Source of the DNA: Hydnum rufescens UP504
Taxonomy: Eukaryota > Basidiomycota > Agaricomycetes > Cantharellales > Hydnaceae
Length of the DNA: 64,000 nt
Direction of reading: 5' to 3'
Assembly (NCBI GenBank): GCA_014904985.1
Contig: MU128973.1
Span: 89,883 to 153,882, forward strand
Shown: positions 1 through 12,397 of the stretch, in pieces
Numbering within the stretch: position 1 is the first letter of the stretch
How the letters are laid out: each line of letters begins with the position of its first letter
The notes under the pieces: model-generated
Databases searched by the model: none
Told to the model about the DNA's origin: nothing
What the model saw: only the letters and a program-made list of their open reading frames with translations
Position numbers and translations under genes: made by a program

Positions 1-615
1 CTACAAGGTGAGTTGTTTTTATTAGTCTTGTGGTGCAAGAAGAGCAGTGTAAACTGCTCTTCTTGTGATGCTTGTCCAACTAACATCTTGTTTTCTTTTC
101 TAGATCTTGTACTTGAATCCATGTGACCCCCTGACCCCTCACCTGCTGAGCCAAACCCCAGGACCCCAAACCCGCCAGACAAACACCCCGCGAACCCAAA
201 CTCAGTGAACCAAGCCAACCCCCCACACATCAAGGTAAGGGCTTCTTTGGCTACAATTGCACAAGAAGAGCAGCCTTGGGCTGTTCTTCTTGGGCACATG
301 GGTGAGCCCTACTGGGCAAGCCTATGGATGTATATAATATAATAATAATATATTAATATATGATGCATAATATGGCAGGGGCCCCTGGGGGCCCCGGGCT
401 CTGATGTCTAGTTAGACTATATAAATACAACCCTTGAAGCATCTAGTTAGATATGGATAATTGGCTGACCAGGCTGCATGTGGGGAGCATTGTCTTGATT
501 CCACATCTGATTTGACATCCTCGAAAATAAGTGCATCAGCCCCAGGGTGTAATGAATGCACTGGAAATAAGGTGCAGGAGTGAAGGTCAAGTTGAAGACA
601 GGGAAAAGCCTATGG
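1..615. other. Non-coding flank with two related hairpins
   Basis: No convincing gene. Two stem-loops share the same arm. At 36-65 a 13-base stem beginning CAAGAAGAGCAGT closes on a 4-base loop. At 262-292 a 12-base stem with the same arm and one mismatch closes on a 7-base loop. A GC-rich dyad lies near 376-400. The 5-base target duplication GGCAG of the downstream retrotransposon ends this stretch at 616-620. Confidence 0.6.
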
Positions 616-620
616 GGCAG

Positions 621-1197
621 TGTAATATAGGGCCATTCTACATAGAGTATGTACAAGTCCTGTCCCCTCTAGTACCTTATGTAATAGCGCGGCCGCGAGG
701 ATTCTAAGTCCCGGTCGCGCCAGAATCAAATCACTCTTTTGCCTGGACCTCATAGCTCCTGCTCGAACTGTGAAATCAATGTAGCCATGCAACCACTATG
801 TGACCAAGTCACATAATGAACCAATCACATCAAGACCCATGATCCATTTCCATAGAGCATGGGGCAGAGATGGATAAAGGGAGTCGCATATGAGCGCAAC
901 TCGGCTAGGTAAGTACACTCCTCTAGTGTACCCGCTAACCACCCTTTCCCCATAGATAGTAGCTGAGCCTTTGGCCAGCTACTACCATTTCCCCTTTCCC
1001 ATTCCCCCCTCTCCTCTCACTTCTCCCCTGTCCGAAGCGAAGCCAGTGCTTAGCTTCATTCGCGGCCCTCCCACTTGAAGCCAGTGCTTAGAGCGGTTGG
1101 ACTACTTTCCTCCTTCTGTTCACAGGTCCCTCGAATCCACCTCATCTAACAATGACAAGTACTGCAGTCCCTCGAAGTTGAGGACCACATTATTACA
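621..1197 (+). repeat. 5' LTR of the gypsy element
   Basis: 577 bases with TGTAATA/TATTACA ends. It aligns end to end with the 3' LTR at about 92% identity. By eye there are about 45 substitutions, of which all but one are transitions. A putative primer binding site starting TGGTTCCC lies at 1199-1214, one base after the LTR. Confidence 0.95.
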
Positions 1198-1279
1198 TTG
1201 GTTCCCTCTAGCTGACAAGGTGGTCGAACCAACCAACCCTCTGCCATCACCAGACTCCCTGTCCCACTCACTCCAATCC

Positions 1280-4200
1280 ATGCCATGCAATATGAGTAAA
1301 TGGGGTCAACCTTCGAAACCCAATGCTAATGATGCAATCCCGCATCACATCCCATCATCTCAACACAACGATGTCCTATATCACCCTGCAATGCACAAAT
1401 GCATTGCCATTCCCCCTCATCTCCATTCTCTAGAACACTATCTTGAAATCACACGCAAATTAGATGAGCCAGTAGGCAACTATACGGACCCTTTCTCCAT
1501 GGCCCCCATCACCACATACCAATTCTTGATGGTGTGGACGAAATTCACACCAGCACAGTACCACACTGCCTACTTCCTGTTTGACAAAGGGCAGCAGAGA
1601 TGGTTCATGGACAGGGAGCTCATTATTATGATCCAGACAGCCTTGGAGAGGCTGCAGCATGTCATTATGGATGTCATAGGGATAGTGGGGGAGGAACCAC
1701 ATTGTTTTGTAATAGATCATGACTCCAAATTAACAGAGCAATTGTGGATATCCAATCAACTCAAAGAGCTCATGATGGCTGATAGGCTGTTAAAACTACA
1801 AGTCGACTTAACATTTGAGAGACTTGCCAAGCTCAGAAAGCTGCACCAGGGGGAAACCTTATCAACCCCTATGGCTACGGAGGACTCCCTTCCCCTACGC
1901 CTGAATTGAAGGACCGTCTGCATAAAGCATGGCTCGATCCATGCCTCCCTACCAAGAATGTGGCTTGTCAGGCCCTCACTGTGGGATGGGAAGCAATTGA
2001 AGCCGATCTCAATGGCACTCGCCCTATCAACCAGGCCACGAGGTATCCCTTCTCAGGCAGTCAAGCCCTGAAGTACATGTACTATGACGTTAAGCTGGAA
2101 GATGCCCTCAGAGTCCAACCCCTCCCCCGCATAAACACAGATCCCCACAGCTTGGGGCTATTTCTCCCCCTGGATGAATTCCAGGAGTCCAGTGGAGACG
2201 TGAATCATGACTTCTCGCAAAGTCCAAGAGCAGGTGCTGGCTCAATAATAGATTTGCCCGCCTGGCCTGGACAGTCATCCAGGCAGGGCTTGCGAGGAAG
2301 CTCCTCTGCGCTCCGGGCTTCATCTATCAATTTGGAAGCATTGCCAGCCATTTGGCAAGATGTCCCTCTTGAGGATCAATGACCCCAAGAGAGCATCCCC
2401 GTCACCCCAAATCCCAAGAATTGCTTCGAGGTCCTTTCCCAGCGAATCTCCACTCTAGGGGAAGGGTTAAAGAATACCCTCTGGACCCCGTCAAAGCCAC
2501 AACCTCTGGGATCGAGTAGAGAGCCCGCAGGAGCATGGGAAATGGGAACGGTATTAGGCCAGACAGTCCGAAAATCATCAAGCAGGATTGCCCCAGCCTT
2601 AGGACCAACCCAACAAGCGCAGGGTCGTTTGCCACATGCCAGCTACCTCATAGCATGATCAAATGTAGTGGAGAATGCAAGGCTACCTCCCGGCCAGGCG
2701 TGGAACCTCGTCACTGACACGCCTGCCCTACCTGCCCCCGGAGCCACCAGAGCCCATGACTATTATTCGGGCCTAATCAAAGTGGCCCCGATGCCCCAGC
2801 TCAGCTCGCTCTTCGCAAGTAACCCAATACAAGCCCCACTATCCAAACTAGGGCAAGCCCCCATCATTTCCCAAGTGTCGAATGGGAATATGCCTCCCCC
2901 GGGTCCTTCAAGGTGCATGAGCCCTGAATCTTTCACAGGGGACCTACAAGTCAAGGATCCACCACCCTCTCAACCCCACAGTTCGAAGGGTAGTGGGAGT
3001 GGCCTGCCAGAAGGGGGAAACAGCGAAGGCCCTAGTGGAGGTGGAGGTGGAGGTGGAGGTCCAAGCAGTGGAAATGGAGGCCTGGGTGGTGGAGGAGGCC
3101 CAGGACAAGGAAGCCAAGGGCCAGGATCCCCTCCTAGTGGAGGTCCCTCAGGCCCCCCCATTCCCACAGGTCCTCCTGGCCCTCCTGGCCTGCCAGGCCC
3201 ACCAGGTCCTCCTGGGCCTGAAGGACCGCTCTCCAATGCCCCGCCCTCTGGCATCGTGTGGGACAATAAGCTTAAATGGTCTACCATACCTGAATGGGAC
3301 AGAGCTCACGAGACAGCAATTGACTGGCTGTATGAATGTAATGATCTTGCCAGTCTAGGCCCTACATTGGAGGGCCAGTTGCCCATGATAGCAACATGCC
3401 GTTTCAAAGGAGCAGTAGCAACTGCTTGGCGGGTGCACTCCATGCCCATCAAACACTCAATTCTCCAGTCGTGGGACAACCTGCATGAGTGGGTCTTACA
3501 CCGCTATCTAGGAGAAGTCTGGTACACGGTGCAGCGCCTCAAATACAATGAAGAGGTCTTCCGCAGTGCCAAGTACCCTGACAAATTACCTGCAGAGTAC
3601 ATACAACAGCGAATCCTCCTCTCACACATTTTCTTGCAATTCACCCCCAATAGTCCTGAGGAAACAGCTTTGGTCATGAACAACACGCCAACCAAGTGGG
3701 ATGTCATCCTGCACTGGAGTGACCAGCCCCTGATAGAATCGGTCCTGATGTCGGCCAAACAATTTGAAGCCACGTTGATCACCCAGTGAAGATCTTCACA
3801 GTACTACTGACGTTGTCTAGGAGCAAGGAGCTCCAAGAGAGCCAATTTAGCCATGCAGGGCAATGATGAAGAAAGGGAGGAGGATTCCTTGCACTCCCCC
3901 TTTGAGGACGATTCCAAGGGAGCCTTCTACTACTCCAGTGAGGAAGCAGAAGGAAATAGGGCCTCCTCGACAGCATTTAACATAGGAAAGCACCCGGCAG
4001 GCCGATCCTATCATCCTCAGCGCCACATACCCCTCTCGAACAAGCCAGCGGATAATGTCAAAAAGACATACCCATATCCTCGAGATGACTCTGTGGTCAG
4101 CCATAACAAGCCCAGCCAGAAATGTTTCACCTGTGGGAGCAAGAAGCATTGGGTCTGGGAATGTAAACACTATGGAGCATACTCCAATTGTCTCAAGAGG

Positions 4201-4290
4201 AGAATGCTCAAAAAGGAACACCAGCATTATGAAATGCCTAATTACAAAGCAGCATATTCAGCTGCTGTAGATTCCAGCCAGGATTTTTAA
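1280..4290 (+). pseudogene. gag: Gypsy Gag polyprotein, very long, with collagen-like linker and zinc knuckle
   Basis: From an ATG at 1280 one frame runs to 1909. A single shift near 1900 leads into a second frame that continues to 4290, broken by TGA stops at 2380, about 2656, 3787 and about 3808. The last 1.6 kb carry recognisable Gag parts. A glycine/proline-rich linker with repeated GPP triplets spans about 3000-3230. A capsid-like region (about 3260-3780) contains WDRAHETAIDWLYE and FKGAVATAWRV. A CX2CX4HX4C zinc knuckle, CFTCGSKKHWVWEC, sits near 4125-4165. The N-terminal third (1280-2380) has no family I recognise. Restoring the frame would give about 1000 residues, well beyond a usual chromovirus Gag, so the N-terminal part may be a separate domain or a fused ORF. 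Confidence 0.75.
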
Positions 4291-4301
4291 TTACGGGATG
4301 G

Positions 4302-5462
4302 ATGAACACAGCTTTGCTGTCTAGTTCCCCTGTAACCTATCAGAAGCCCACATATATAGAGACTCAAGAACACTTGTTGCATAATGTAAATGTAGCAACA
4401 AGTAATATACAGCTTCCCCCTCCTGTGAGATCCTTCCTGGATTCCCCAAGAAAACCTCCTGATAGACAGTGCCCCTGCAATCTGGGAGAAACGAGCCAGC
4501 AATTCGTAGCAGTGGCCGTGGCATCAAAGCCAGTCAAGAACAGGCTGCTGGAATCACCAAAGGCTCCGAATGACCTTCCAGTGAAGGTTATTCGTTGCCT
4601 CAAGGCTAGAACCACACCCCAGGGAAATCAGCTCTGGGCATTACAGCGCTTAGCATATACGGTGGCTACCTGGGGTCATTCTCGAGTCCAGAAGTACAGC
4701 TACGACTAGATTCGGGTGCTGACATCACGCTGATATCAGAGGAATGCTATAAAGCCTTGGAACATTGCCCAAAATTACAAAAGGGGATGAAACTTAGCCT
4801 TTTTGAGCTCACCAACCAAGCAAAAATCCTAGGCTATGTGAACCTTCAAGTCTTCATGCCTACAATGGATGGTCGAATGCTAGAATTCCTTGAGGAAGCC
4901 TATGTGATACCAGGAATGAACATCCCATGCTGCTAGGGGAGGACTTCCAGGTTAACTATGAGGTCTCTGTGCTGAGAACGGCACAAGAGACATGCCTCTC
5001 GATCAGTCAGCCAGAGGAGCAATTTGACATTCATGCTCATTCGACCCCCCTTGTGGCAAGAAATGTTCAAGTCCAGCCACGCCATCCCCAAGGGATCTGG
5101 AATCGCACCGCATACCTAGCCACTTCCAGGAACCCCGACAGGTGCCAAGAATATTGCCACATGCCATGCCTGTTGCGAGCAGCAAAGGACATGTGAATCC
5201 ATCCTGGATGGGCCGCCAGGGTTCCGGTGGAAGGTCTAGTAGCGGGGCGCGAGGAATGGTTCATGGAGAGGGTTACACTTCCCACGAGCAATGGGTGCTT
5301 CCTAGCGGCTCCATCAGCACTGCTTAAGTCTAAAGAGCTCATAGTGCAGGTAGCCAATACATCCCCCACTGCAGAATGGATTCACAAGGGCGATGTACTG
5401 GGCGTCCTACATGACCCAGAGCAGTACTTCGATAGGCCAGGGATGACGAACGAACACAGCAC
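4302..5462 (+). pseudogene. Gypsy retroviral-type aspartic protease segment
   Basis: The active-site motif LDSGADITLIS is encoded from 4706 (Asp codon 4709-4711). The downstream flap and IPxMLLGEDF-like segment is split by a one-base shift at about 4927, where the frame passes from 4709-4934 into 4927-5196. The section between the zinc knuckle and the protease is proline-rich and not recognisable. The protease would process the Gag-Pol precursor in the virus-like particle. The motif itself is intact, but the surrounding frame is broken. Confidence 0.75.
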
Positions 5463-7215
5463 TTGAAAGCCTATGCCCAGGTAGTGCAGAAGATCGCCCA
5501 AGGATCACTAAGGGACAAGGATCTATCAGATCAAGCATCAATGAAGTCACGAGTGCTGGAGATTCCCCCAGGACCCGATGGTCCTGATGAGCTTTGGGGC
5601 CCTAAAATGTCAGAGCCTGCAGACCCGACTATGTATGACTCAAAGAAACTCGAAGAACTCATAGACATTGCTCCAGATGCCCCTCCAGATATAAAAGCAA
5701 AGACTCTGGCTCTGATCAAAAAGCATATCCAGGTGTTTGGGTTCGATGATCACCTGGGGACATTAGAAACGATCGCCAAGATCTGCATGAAGGAGGAGGC
5801 CCACCCCATGTCCATGCCTATGTACAGGGCTTCTCCAGCAAAACGACAAGTGATCGATGAGCAGATGGACAAGTGGATCCGTCAGGAGGTGGTGGAACCT
5901 TCAAAAAGTACCTGGCCACCCCTGTAGTTATAGCATATTGAAATGGGAAACTGAGATTCTGTGTAGACTACAGGAAACTCAACGCCATGACTATACCCAA
6001 TGAATTCCTGATCCCTCGACAAACAGAGATCCTGCAAGCCCTGTCAGGATCACAGGTCTTGTCCACCCTTGATGCACTGGCGGGATTCCATCAGATGACA
6101 ATAGATGAGGAGGATAAAGAGAAAACAGCCTTCTGTTCTCACCAAGGGCTCTGGCAATTCAAATGAATGCCCTTCAGCCTTAGGAATGGCCCCTCAATCT
6201 TTCAGAGGATGATGCAATCTATCCTCGCCCCATTTCTATGGATATTCTCACTGGTGTACATAGACAACATCATAGTGTATTCAAAATCATATGAGGAGCA
6301 CCTGGAGCACCTCGACCAAGTCCTACAGGCATGTGCTGAAGCCAAACTAACCTTGGCTCCCAAGAAGTGCCACTTCATGTACACCTCTATCCTACTACTG
6401 GGGCAAAAGGTCTCCCGACTTGGGTTGTCAACCCACAAGGAAAAGATCAAGGCTGTTACAGACCTAGCCTGCCCCATAATAGAGCAATGCTGCAAATGTT
6501 CCTGGGGATGGCCGTTTACTTCTTGCACTTTATACCACACTACTCAGAGCAAGCAGCACCATTATTCAAACTACTACAAAAAGGCACAAGCTGGACTTGG
6601 GGGGTGGAGCAAGAACGAGCCTTCGAAGATGTCAAAGAAGGGCTGGTCTCAGCCCCCATGCTTGGTCACTTGATTCCAGCTAGGCCGTATCATATATATT
6701 CCGATGCATCGGACGTAGCCATAGGGGCCAGTCTACAACAAATCCAGCCAATAGCAATGAGAAATCTGAAGGGTACAAAAATATATGATAAGATCCTGGC
6801 TGCTCATGCAAAAGGCGAGCCTGTCCTGAAAATAGCTCATCAAGCCTCGAAGAATACAAATGACGTGCCTGACCCCAGCCCCTGGGCCAAGAATATGGAA
6901 GACACAATAGTGCATGTCAAACGAGTAATCGCCTACTGGAGTAGGTCCCTCAAGTCTGCCGAATGAAACTATTCGGCAACGGAGAGAGAAGCCCTAGGGG
7001 TTAAGGAAGCACTAGTGCATTTCCAACCCTTCATCGAAGGCAAGAAAAACATTGTGATTATGGATCCCACAGCTCTGCAATGGGCCAGGACATACGAAAA
7101 TGCCAACAGACATCTCGCGGCATGGGGGGCAGTATTTGCGGCATATACAGGCCTGGATATAGTACACAGAGTGGGCATTGTTCACTCCAATGTCAACCCC
7201 CTCTCAAGGCTATGA
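5463..7215 (+). pseudogene. pol: Gypsy reverse transcriptase and RNase H
   Basis: The RT core reads FCVDYRKLNAMT near 5960, then LSTLDALAGFHQM near 6060, MPFSLRNGPSIFQRMMQ from 6167 and VYIDNIIVYS at about 6254-6283. The catalytic YxDD box is therefore YIDN (Asn codon 6266-6268). RNase H follows, with YSDASDVAIGASL near 6700 and SATEREALGVKEAL near 6975. In-frame TGA codons at about 5938, 6164, 6964 and 7213 sit where arginine is expected in related elements, consistent with CGA to TGA. There are frameshifts near 5925 and about 6500. Copying of element RNA would need the missing Asp, so this RT is inactive. Confidence 0.85.
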
Positions 7216-9033
7216 CAGGTTCCGCCGCATCAATCACCTGTGGAAGATAGCTCCCCCTCCCTGCCAACTCAGCTCCCAACACAACTGATGTACGCATGGG
7301 AAGATATAGTAGAGAGGAAGCCCGCTGAGTGAGCGGCATTCCTTTCCACCCGAGCGCAGAGCAAGAAGCAACGTCTCCAAGAGGAAGGGAAGGCTACCAC
7401 TGGTGCAACAGATGAGATAGAGTTGGCTGCGCAGCAAAGAGCCAGAACAGCAAACCCCCCAGGCCGAGAACACACACCATGAATGCTAGACATCGAGATC
7501 AGCCCCCAAAGAATAGAAGCCTTCGTTCAAGGATACCAAGTGGACCCCAGCTTCCGGCAACCATGGAGCGAAGCAGCAGAAGATGAATCGGTGCTCTTGG
7601 TGGCTCAGAGATTTTATAAGTCCAAAGAAGGACTTCTGATCTTCCAAGATGCAGACTGGGTAGCCCAACTATGCATGCTGAAGTCAGAAATACACAGGAT
7701 ACTCAAGGAATCACATGAGTCACCCTGGGAAACCGCCCATGCAGGATCCTCAAGGCTATTTCACAAGCTCGCCATGTGATTCTATTGGCCCAAGATGTGG
7801 GCAGATGTAGTCGACTACACTAAGACATGCGACATCTACCAGAAGATTAAATCAGACAAATGAGGACTGCTGGGAAAGCTACATCCCCACGCCATCCCAC
7901 TACTCCTGTTCGAAGTAGTGACCCTAGACCTCATTACAGGCCTCCCGAAGTCAGAGGGGCATGATGTGGTGCTAGTGATAGTGGACAAGCTTACCAAATT
8001 TGTCCAATATGTCCCCACCTCCTCAAGTTTAAAACAGGAGGGCTTCGCCAGGATGTTCATCCAGCATGTCATCCTGAAATATGGTCTCCCAAGGCAGATG
8101 ATCACAGACCGGGACACCAGGTGGTCCCGATCCTTTTGGGCATCAGTTGCCAAACACCTTGAGCTGGATCTACTCCTCTCAACATCCCATCACCCGCAGA
8201 CAGATGGACAAACAGAAAAGGCCAACGACATGCTCGAAGTGGTGCTACGCGCTTACATGGCTGGGAATTGCAGTTCCTGGGCCCAGTGGCTAGGAACACT
8301 CGCGATGGCCCACAACTCAATGCCTCATTCCTCCACCAGTTATTCACCCTTCTTCCTTTTACATGGGTACTCCCCCAAGACTAAGGCGACTGCTATGGAC
8401 CCAATGGGAAGGGGCATTGAACGAACAGAGCTGGACAACGCAGCCGCCTCTTCATTCATAGGTGAGATGGAAGCCCATCGCTCACTAGCCCAGGATGCCC
8501 TAGCAAGAGCCCAAGCCAGGCAAGTGAAAGCCTATAATTCGCGGAGGTGCGATGAAGAATTCGAGGAAGGGGATGAGGTTCTAGTGAACCCCCACTCCCT
8601 CAAGCTGGTCAACGTGCAAGGCACAGGGAGGAAGCTAGTCCAATGACGCATTGGGCCATTTCAGATCTCGGAAAAGATAAATCCCATAGTCTACCATGTG
8701 AATATACCCCCCAAATATAAGATGCACCCGATCATAAATATACAGCATCTGGTAAAATACCACCATGACGAGCAAGATGACAAATGAGCCAGGCTCCCTG
8801 AGCTAAGGGAACTGGCGAAGGAAGAAGAATATGAAGTAGAGAAAATTGTAGGACACTGCTACAATCGGTTGAGGAGAAGGAGGGAGTACCTAGTGAGGTG
8901 GAAAGGGTACAGGCCTGAGCACAACACATTCGAGCCCGAGCCAGGGCTATGGAATGCCTTTTCTCGCCTCAGGGAGTACCACAGGACCCTGGAAGAATGT
9001 GGCAGCGAAAATGAGGACTCCACAAGGCCATAG
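7216..9033 (+). pseudogene. Gypsy integrase with C-terminal chromodomain
   Basis: An H2C2 zinc-binding segment lies at about 7680-7850, but its last cysteine is tyrosine (CDIYQKIK). The catalytic core is largely open from 7918 to 8646 and keeps all three DDE residues: Asp in VTLDLITGLP, Asp in ITDRDTRW, and Glu in QTDGQTEKAN. After a further TGA near 8785 a chromodomain spans about 8835-8975 (YEVEKIVGHC ... EYLVRWKGYRPEHNTFEPE), with the aromatic residues expected of a methyl-lysine reader. Pol ends at TAG 9031-9033. The chromodomain marks this as a chromovirus, which usually targets heterochromatin. Confidence 0.85.
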
Positions 9034-9172
9034 TGGAGTCCCCTACTTATACATTCCTCCCAGCACTTGTAGATTCCCTCTTTTCCCTCTTTTCTCTCTC
9101 TCTCTTCCTCTTCTTCTCTCCTCAACCTCAGTCTCAACCTCAGTCTCAACCTCCACTTCAATCTCAACCCTG

Positions 9173-12100
9173 ATGCAGCAACTGGGAGCTTGCAGACATA
9201 GGGGTATCAGACATGGGTGCCGCTATGCGATGCCTGGAGATAATATGGATCCTATGGACCTCCACTATGCCCAGTATGGGGATGAGGAGGACAACCCTGA
9301 ACGTCATCCTGCCAAATATCTCTCAACCCAACAGTGTGCCCGCTTCTTCATATACCATCTCACCACCTTGAACCTTGCCGGGCCCTACCCTTGCGTTCAG
9401 GGATTGCCCCCATTTGCGAGTGACCCTTATGGCTACTGATGGGAGCATCTAGACGAGTGGGGATGGCTAGGGAAGTTCAAATGGACATACTGAACTCAGC
9501 TGCTTCCTAAAGTCTATGCCTTCCCACTGCATCGGGCCTTTATCCCCCTCGATGTCCCACAGTTCAACTTCAATCCGCATATCCATCTCCTACAGTCACG
9601 AGGACCGAACCCCAACCTGTGTTCCCTCTCACTAAAATTCCTCAAAGAGGTTCAGGTGGCCAGAGAGACAATGCTGTGGTGCATAAGACGGATAGACCAA
9701 GTGATGGCCCGCTTCCACATCATCCTGCCATCCAGCTATGACCAGGACTGGCACTTTGGGCCATCCTGGCAGTACCTCCTCCAGCAAGGAATGACCCCAG
9801 CCCCCACGTGGAAAGCAGCCCACGTCGCACAGGAGCTTAGGAGGCGCATACTCAACACTACCAGATTCGTGACTCTTGCCTTCCAGGTCATTCTCTACCT
9901 ACTCTGTTTCAGGGAACGATTCCAACCCCTGCACTTCAGGACTACAATGCGCCTTACAGGCCTGATTGTCTCCACCCACGATTGTCATTCCATCCTCATC
10001 AGAAGGGGACTCACAGAATTAGGGGCCCCCATGTGGTCAATGGCTATAGAAAATGAAACCCCTAACCTCGAGCTTTACCCCCGTGGCACTACGCAGTACT
10101 CACCCCTATGGACTGACACAGAGAAGGAAATCAAGGCCAGGCACCCCCATCGGGACTTACGGGATGCCTACGTGCAAAAATTGATCTGTGAGTCCTTTGA
10201 GAAATGTCTGGTGGACTTGGGGTGCCAACGACTTGTGAATTCACCAGAGGAAATATGGGTGATGGAGGAGGGGCACCCGTGGGACATGAAGATGACCGGC
10301 CCTTACTACTGTCATCATCCTTCCTATTTCTGCATGCCCCAAGGTCCCCCCAAGGAGAACTATCTGGAGGCCTTGTGCACTGGCTATTGCACACCCACGA
10401 AGGAGGCTACTTGCCCATTCTGAATGAGCTGCAAGAATGTCTGGGCCTGGAGACATTGTCGCTGACCAAATGGGCCAAACATGAAGATGCTATCCCTCCC
10501 CCTTCACTGCTATCCCAAAACTACCTGATATGTCAGGAATGGGCGGAACGTAGAGGATTTGAATGGCACCAGCCTGAATCGCTCCCCGAACCACAGCTGC
10601 GATACAAGCTAGCGGCACGATTAATTGATCTGGCCTACGGTCCTATGGCGCCCCCCCCCCACACTACTCCCTCGCATCAAAGACTACGATCTGTATGTTG
10701 CAGCAGCCACAGGGTCCCTGCGATGACCATGCCCTGAATCACCACCAGAGCAAACACATTAGGCCCTGTGCAAACATTGTCACCTACCCGGAAGAGGAAC
10801 TGGTGCCCTATGAGGATGACGAACAGTCCTCCACTCCCGACTTCACCTTGCCTGAGGATGCCAACACAGGACTCCTCAGGGACGGCAACTGAACCCGCCA
10901 AAGAAGAGGACCCAGATGATGTCTGGGGACCACTGGATACACGAATGGACCAATTCCCAGTGGAATTCTACCCGTTTGTGTACCTGAAGTCCAAAGGATG
11001 CTTAGAGGAGGAATTACTTGAACGATATGGCTCAGGGGTTAAGCAATGGCTATACGAGGAGCCCCATCTCACTCTCGTCTTCACGGAAAGAGATTGTGTG
11101 TGTATGTCAGGGTTCGCCCCCAACTCCGGTCTACTCCGGTCTACTCCGGTCAACTCCGGTCCTCGTCCGCCCACCTCCAGTCCGGTTCTCCACTTATTTC
11201 CCTCGCCCAAGTCCACTTTGCTTCCGGCTTGATTCCAGTTTGACTCCGGTCCAACCCTATCTTGGTTTCATTTCCTTTTCATTTCCCTTTCATTTCCCAT
11301 TGCTTCCGGTTCACCCCCTGGCCGAGTTCCTGTTCCTGTTCCTGTTCCTGTCCCCCTTGTAACCACCTCCAGTTTAGCGATCACTCCCCCGTAGTATAGT
11401 CATCATGTATAAGTAGTCCGAGAGCGAAGTCCAGAGACCCCAGCTTTGGTCTCTCAGGATTTCCGCTGTTACTCCGGACTACAGGTCCGAGTATTTTCCA
11501 GTTGACTCCGCGAGCTTAAGGACCGCTGTGCTTGTTTCCGCCTAGTCCCTTCCGGGCTGCTGGATTGCCTCTCCGTTTCCTCCTATCTTCATTATCTCAT
11601 TCCTGCCCGGATTCTCTCGGACTTAGCCGGACTTACACCGGACTTAGCCGGAATTATCTGTGTTTATATTTGTTTGGTGCTCTCGTCACAGCATGGCCCT
11701 GACAGTGTAGAGCATTGGAAAGTCAAAAATTAGCCACCAAGTTCTATCCCTCTGAGCCCTCAGTGCAAGTGTGGTGATACAATGAAAGCCTCTACTGCCC
11801 CTGGAGCCCTGAAGTCTCAGAACGAGTACTTGAGGTACTATTGGCAAGGATCCGCGAGAGACTAGAGCTCTGCCCACCCCCTCAACCTATCCTAGTAAAA
11901 GGCAGCCCTTCATGACCCCTGGGCGCGAACTTCAAATCTGCCAATCTAATTAAGCTTTTCCACCCCAATGGCCCCCCACAAGTGCAAGGGCTATCTCAGA
12001 GTTTAATGTCCAGGTACCTTCTCACCCTGAAGGAGATCCTGACGCTCTTCACCAGACGAATTGAGTATCTATGCCTACTCACAGCTTTCAACACCAAGGA

Positions 12101-12379
12101 AATACTCGAGGCCACGCAAAAATTGGATTTGCTACTTAGGAGGCACCTATCCTACCAGGACCCCATTAAGTTCAACATCCAGATACCTCTCGGGGCCACC
12201 ACCAGACCACGCTCGAATGGCTCGCCCGAGCTACCCCAGAAGTCAATCCCACTTCCCTTACCGCTTGCAGCACTTATGTGGGCGAGCAATTCCAGTGGAA
12301 TGGATGGTTCAAGCATTACGAGATCATGCTGGAGGATCTAGATCTTGAGGACATGGGCATCCTCCCAATAGAATCCTGA
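9173..12379 (+). pseudogene. Extra sense ORF between pol and the 3' LTR, unknown function
   Basis: After pol, coding-like sequence continues in sense almost to the 3' LTR and ends at a TGA at about 12377-12379, 18 bases before it. Longest open pieces are 9173-9439, 9656-10423, 10380-10737 and 11000-11100. They join after allowing TGA stops near 9437 and 9491 and a few frameshifts. Removing the nested solo LTR (11105-11704) plus one duplication copy rejoins a reading frame across the site. Total coding length without the insert is about 2.6 kb, or some 870 codons. The product is rich in Trp, Pro, Leu and His (for example LPSSYDQDWHFGPSWQYLL and GFEWHQPESLPE). I recognise no domain, signal peptide or membrane segment. 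Chromoviruses normally have nothing here. It could be an accessory or captured gene. Confidence 0.6.
11105..11704 (+). mobile_element. Solo LTR of another retrotransposon, nested
   Basis: A 600-base segment starts TGTCAGGG and ends CCCTGACA, an 8-base perfect inverted terminus, and is flanked by the 5-base duplication GTGTA (11100-11104 and 11705-11709). It contains no ORF. It has CTCCGGT repeats near 11120-11160, a CCTGTT microsatellite near 11328-11350 and a TATAAG-like box near 11408. It interrupts the extra ORF of the gypsy element. Its CpG content is higher than that of the host element, suggesting it arrived later. Confidence 0.9.
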
Positions 12380-12397
12380 CACTGCACTGGGGGGCAC

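Noticed and set aside
2970..3287. Proline-rich minus-strand ORF (105 residues)
   Set aside because: It is the antisense of the Gly/Pro-rich linker in gag. The sense frame is continuous with recognised Gag domains.
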